DNA of 64,000 bases, from assembly GCF_010729665.1 (NCBI RefSeq), contig NZ_AP022610.1:992001-1056000 (forward strand), written 5' to 3'. The notes beneath the pieces are model-generated. The model had not been told where the DNA came from. It saw only the letters and a list, made by a program, of their open reading frames with translations, and ran no database searches. The translations under genes and the position numbers were made by a program. This document shows, in pieces, positions 60,819 through 64,000 of the stretch. The DNA is from Mycolicibacterium madagascariense (GTDB lineage: Bacteria; Actinomycetota; Actinomycetes; Mycobacteriales; Mycobacteriaceae). Numbering within the stretch: the stretch's first letter is position 1; every line of letters begins with the position of its first letter.

Positions 60819-62240
60819 GTGCAACGACTCCTTGCCACCCTGCTCGCCGCCACGACCGTCGGCTCGCTGGCGGCGTGCTCACTCGACTCGAACACCCCGT
60901 CCGCCAACACCATCGACGTCGTCATCGGCTACCAGTCCAAGACGATCAACACCGTCACGGCCGGAACGCTGTTGAAAGCCAAGGGCTTCCTCGAGAAGCG
61001 TCTCGACGACGTCGGTCGGTCCACCGGCAAGAAGTACGACGTGACGTGGCAGGACTACGACACCGGCGCACCCATCACCGCGCAGATGGTGGCGGAGAAG
61101 ATCGACATCGGCTCGATGGGCGACTACCCACTGCTCATCAACGGCTCCAAGACGCAGGCCAACCCGCGCGCGAAGACCGAGCTCGTCTCCATCACCGGGT
61201 ACAGCCCGACGGGAGCGCTGAACATGGTCGTCGTCCCACCGGCGTCCACGGCGTCGAGCATCGTCGACCTCAAGAATCAAAAGGTCTCCGCCAGTGTGGG
61301 TTCGGCGGGTCACGGCACACTGGTCCGCGCGCTCGCCAACGCGCACATCGACCCGGCGACGGGTGTCGAGGTCCTCAACCAGCAGCCGCAGGTGGGGGCA
61401 TCGGCATTGGAATCCGGTCAGGCGCAGGCGCTCTCGCAGTTCGTCGCCTGGCCCGGCCTGCTGGTGTTCCAGCACAAGGGCAAATTGCTCTACGACGGGG
61501 CCGAGGGCAACTACCCGACCTTCCACGGCGTGGTGGCCCGCCGGGACTACGCCAGCCAGCATCCCGAGGTGCTCGACGCGTTCCTGCAGGCCCAGCTGGA
61601 CGCGACCGACTTCCTCAACGCCCACCCGCTGGAGGCGGCCAGGATCGTCGCCGACGCCAGCGGCCTGCCGCAGGAGGTCGTCTACCTGTACAACGGCCCC
61701 GGCGGCACGTCGTTCGACACCACGCTGAAGCCCTCGCTCGTCACCGCGCTGAAAGGCGATGTGCCGTACCTGAAGTCGATCGGTGACTTCGCCGACCTCG
61801 ACGTCGACGGCTTCGTGTCCGACGTCGCGCTGCGCACGGCGTTCACCACCCGCCACCAGGACTACGACACCGCGCTGGCGTCGACCACGAACCCGTCGCT
61901 GCTGAAGGGACAGGACTCGGTCTGCAACGTTCCCGTCGGAGATCCCAAGCTGGCGGGCGAGCTGTGGCTGGACGGCCAGACCACGACCCAGCCCGCTGCC
62001 AACCCCGGCTGCCTGCTGCGGGCCATCCGCGACGCCAACGCCAAGGGGCAGAAGATTCGGGCCGCGTACGTGCCCGACGCCGAACTGGGCACCCGGTGGT
62101 TCGCCGACAAGTCGGCGTGGGTGCGCTCGGGCAGCGACTACCTCCCGTTCGACACGATCGCGGGTGCCCAGCGTTACGCGGGTGCGCATCCCGGCGCCAC
62201 CGTCGTCGACTATCAGCAGGCGTTGGCGGGGGCGGCGTGA
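60819..62240 (+). CDS. ABC transporter substrate-binding lipoprotein (sulfonate/taurine-type)
   Basis: Encodes 473 residues from a GTG 14 bases after the ferredoxin stop. The signal peptide ends in the lipobox SLAAC at residue ~20, so it is membrane-anchored. The body has the SsuA/TauA-like layout: VVIGYQSKTINTVTAG, EKIDIGSMGDYPLLING, KVSASVGSAGHGTLVRAL and ALAQFVAWPGLLVFQ-type segments. It is longer than usual because of an ~110-residue C-terminal extension (from DSVCNVPVGDPKLAGELW) with two Cys. The ligand is probably an organosulfonate-type anion; this is inferred. Confidence 0.88.
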   Translation: MQRLLATLLAATTVGSLAACSLDSNTPSANTIDVVIGYQSKTINTVTAGTLLKAKGFLEKRLDDVGRSTGKKYDVTWQDYDTGAPITAQMVAEKIDIGSMGDYPLLINGSKTQANPRAKTELVSITGYSPTGALNMVVVPPASTASSIVDLKNQKVSASVGSAGHGTLVRALANAHIDPATGVEVLNQQPQVGASALESGQAQALSQFVAWPGLLVFQHKGKLLYDGAEGNYPTFHGVVARRDYASQHPEVLDAFLQAQLDATDFLNAHPLEAARIVADASGLPQEVVYLYNGPGGTSFDTTLKPSLVTALKGDVPYLKSIGDFADLDVDGFVSDVALRTAFTTRHQDYDTALASTTNPSLLKGQDSVCNVPVGDPKLAGELWLDGQTTTQPAANPGCLLRAIRDANAKGQKIRAAYVPDAELGTRWFADKSAWVRSGSDYLPFDTIAGAQRYAGAHPGATVVDYQQALAGAA

Positions 62241-63091
62241 CCGCGCCGCCCGCGATGCTGGTGCAGGACGCGCCCGCCGTCGCCGTCAGAGTGCGTGGCA
62301 GGGCGCCGCGACGCGCATGGCCCTCCTGGCTGGTGCGCGTCGCCTCGGTAGTCGCGGCCATTGCACTGTGGCAGGTGTTGACCGCCAACCACATTCGGTT
62401 CCTCCTGCGTTTCGACACGCTGCCGACGGTGACCGACATCGTCACGGCATTCGCGCATCGACTGGGTACTCAGGATTACTGGCTCGACCTCGGTCAGTCG
62501 CTGATTCGCATCCTCACCGGCTTCGCGCTCGCGGCGGTCGCCGGAGTGGTCACCGGGATCGTGCTCGGGCGCTCGCGGGCGGGGGCCAACGTGCTGGGCC
62601 CGCTCACCGAACTGGCGCGGCCCATCCCCGCGATCGCGCTCGTCCCCGTCGCGATCCTGCTGTTCCCCAGTGACGAGGCGGGCATCGTCTTCATCACGTT
62701 CCTCGCCGCGTACTTCCCGATCATGGTCAGCACGCGGCACGCCGTCCGCGCTTTGCCGACCCTCTGGGAGGACTCGGTGCGCACGCTCGGGGGCAGCCGC
62801 TGGGACGTGCTGACCCGCGTGGTGCTCCCCGGCATCCTGCCCGGCGTGTTCGGTGGATTGTCGGTCGGCATCGGCGTGGCCTGGATCTGCGTCATCTCCG
62901 CGGAGATGATCTCGGGCCGGCTCGGAGTGGGCTACCGCACCTGGCAGGCCTACACCGTGCTGGCCTATCCCGACGTGTTCGTCGGCATCATCACCATCGG
63001 CGTCCTGGGCTTCCTGACCTCTGCCGCAGTCGAAGTGGTCGGTCGACGCGTGACGCGCTGGCTGCCTCGCGGTGAGGAGGACCGGCGGTGA
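62237..63091 (+). CDS. ABC transporter permease (SsuC/TauC-type)
   Basis: Encodes 284 residues with six membrane helices. The EAA-loop is in STRHAVRALPTLWEDSVRTLGGSRWDVLTRVVLPGILPGVFGGL. Other segments: RILTGFALAAVAGVVTGIVLGRS, FITFLAAYFPIMV and GISAEMISGRLGVGYRTW-like ISAEMISGRLGVGYRTWQAY, matching nitrate/sulfonate permeases. GTG start overlaps the binding-protein stop (GTGA), so the complex is translationally coupled. The upstream frame is a shadow. Confidence 0.92.
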   Translation: MTAPPAMLVQDAPAVAVRVRGRAPRRAWPSWLVRVASVVAAIALWQVLTANHIRFLLRFDTLPTVTDIVTAFAHRLGTQDYWLDLGQSLIRILTGFALAAVAGVVTGIVLGRSRAGANVLGPLTELARPIPAIALVPVAILLFPSDEAGIVFITFLAAYFPIMVSTRHAVRALPTLWEDSVRTLGGSRWDVLTRVVLPGILPGVFGGLSVGIGVAWICVISAEMISGRLGVGYRTWQAYTVLAYPDVFVGIITIGVLGFLTSAAVEVVGRRVTRWLPRGEEDRR

Positions 63092-63831
63092 CCGGCATGG
63101 CGCTGACGCTCGACGGTGTCGTGCTCGGCTACGGTGGCGATCCGGTCGTCGACGGGCTCGACCTCGACGTGCGACCCGGGGAGATCATGGTGCTGACGGG
63201 GCCCTCGGGGTGCGGCAAGTCGACCGTGCTGCGCGCCCTGGCCGGACTGCTTCCGCCCGACGCGGGCGAGATCCGCGCCGACGACGCTCGCGTCGTGTCG
63301 ACCTCTCGCGACCGCGCCATGGTCTTCCAGGACAACGCGCTATTACCCTGGCGCACAGTACGATCCAACGTCGAGCTGGCACTCGGTCTTGCGGGCCGTC
63401 CGCGACGGGGTCGGCGCGACGAGGCGCTGCGCTGGATCGCCGACGTCGGCCTGACCGGGTTCGAGGACTACCTGCCCAAGAGTCTGTCCGGCGGCATGCG
63501 CCAGCGCGTGCAACTCGCCCGCGGTCTGGCGGGGGCTCCTCGCGCAGTCATGATGGACGAGCCGTTCGGCGCGCTGGACACCCAGACCCGAGCCCTCATG
63601 CAGCGGTTGCTGATCGACACGTGGCGGGCGCATCCGACGACCATCGTCTTCGTCACCCACGACGTCGACGAGGCCTTGCTCATCGGTGACCGCATCGCCG
63701 TACTCGGTCGGGCGGGTGAGCCGTTGCGTGCCCTGCTCGACGTGCCGTCGCCCCGTGACCCCGGTGGCGTCCGCACCACACTGCGTGCCGAAGTCATTGC
63801 CGCCCTCGACAATTCGGAGTTGATCAGCTGA
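63088..63831 (+). CDS. ABC transporter ATP-binding protein (SsuB/TauB-type)
   Basis: Encodes 247 residues. Walker A GPSGCGKST, Q-loop VFQDNALLPWRTV, signature LSGGMRQRVQLARGL, Walker B AVMMDEPFGALD, H-loop FVTHDVDEAL. It energises import through the permease upstream. The GTG start overlaps the permease stop (GTGA). Its stop overlaps the ATG of the FAD protein (TGATG). Confidence 0.95.
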   Translation: MTGMALTLDGVVLGYGGDPVVDGLDLDVRPGEIMVLTGPSGCGKSTVLRALAGLLPPDAGEIRADDARVVSTSRDRAMVFQDNALLPWRTVRSNVELALGLAGRPRRGRRDEALRWIADVGLTGFEDYLPKSLSGGMRQRVQLARGLAGAPRAVMMDEPFGALDTQTRALMQRLLIDTWRAHPTTIVFVTHDVDEALLIGDRIAVLGRAGEPLRALLDVPSPRDPGGVRTTLRAEVIAALDNSELIS

Positions 63832-64000
63832 TGCAGATACCCGATGTCGCCGACGCCGTTAGGCTGGACTGCGACGTGCTCGTCATCGGCGGCGGCACCG
63901 CGGGCACCATGGCCGCGCTCACCGCCGCCGAGCAGGGCGCCCAGGTGTTGCTGTTGGAGAAGGCGCACGTCCGGCATTCCGGCGCGCTCGCCATGGGCAT
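63831..64000 (+). CDS. FAD-dependent oxidoreductase, N-terminal part (AprA/fumarate-reductase-like), cut by window edge
   Basis: The first ~56 residues are visible: DCDVLVIGGGTAGTMAALTAAEQGAQVLLLEKAHV, the Rossmann FAD-binding motif GxGxxG, then SGALAMG. The fragment fits flavoproteins of the fumarate reductase/adenylylsulfate reductase class. The start is fixed by the TGATG overlap with the ATPase gene. With the AprB-like ferredoxin four genes upstream it may form a two-subunit reductase or oxidase acting on the imported substrate. The rest is outside the window. Confidence 0.85.
   Translation, partial: MQIPDVADAVRLDCDVLVIGGGTAGTMAALTAAEQGAQVLLLEKAHVRHSGALAMG

Overview
The window looks like chromosomal DNA of a mycobacterium, most likely a fast-growing Mycolicibacterium. 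Codon use is strongly G/C-biased. The gene content is mycobacterial: mycolic acid cyclopropane-synthase-type methyltransferases, an antigen-85-type mycolyltransferase, an MPT63-type secreted protein, a 13E12/DUF222 HNH protein behind a mycobacterial SOS box, F420-type oxidoreductases, an L,D-transpeptidase and many GTGA/ATGA gene overlaps. The genus is inferred from these families; no marker gene such as 16S rRNA is present.

Layout. 0-5 kb: the end of a Ser/Thr-rich protein, small secreted proteins, an orphan StrR-like ParB-fold regulator, and a biotin carboxylase/biotin carrier pair divergent from a PucR-family regulator. 7-24 kb: aerobic cobalamin synthesis. A cobalamin riboswitch leads into cobN-cobF-cobQ-cobK. 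An SOS-box-controlled 13E12 gene interrupts the locus. Then come cobD, a fused Mg-chelatase-like AAA/VWA protein, cobL, bluB, cobM, cobIJ and cobH. cobG, cobO, cobB, cobU/S/T and bluF-type genes are not in the window. 24-33 kb: gamma-carbonic-anhydrase-like protein, GAF-ANTAR regulator, glycosyltransferase, HAD hydrolase, rhomboid-like protein, Ser/Thr kinase and a GntR regulator. 33-38 kb: an accessory patch with two head-to-head truncated genes (a 2OG-Fe dioxygenase tail and a UvrD-like helicase tail), a zinc-ribbon protein and conserved hypotheticals. 38-52 kb: cell-envelope and redox genes. These include an MPT63-like protein, two MOSC proteins (one fused to a reductase and a 2Fe-2S domain), a KAS-like protein lacking its catalytic cysteine, two mycolate-type methyltransferases, an antigen-85-type esterase and an L,D-transpeptidase.

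52-58 kb: a compact five-gene restriction-modification operon (two C5-cytosine methyltransferases, a small protein, a McrB-like AAA+ protein and a PD-(D/E)XK protein) divergent from a Vsr endonuclease. The layout resembles BsuMI/LlaJI systems. 58-64 kb: a split LuxR/receiver-like regulator pair, a second small secreted protein, then an overlapping operon of GntR regulator (apparently frameshifted near its end), AprB-like 2[4Fe-4S] ferredoxin, ABC transporter (lipoprotein, permease, ATPase) and the start of an FAD oxidoreductase. This operon probably imports and reduces or oxidises an organosulfur-type substrate.

No tRNA, rRNA, CRISPR array or transposase was found.
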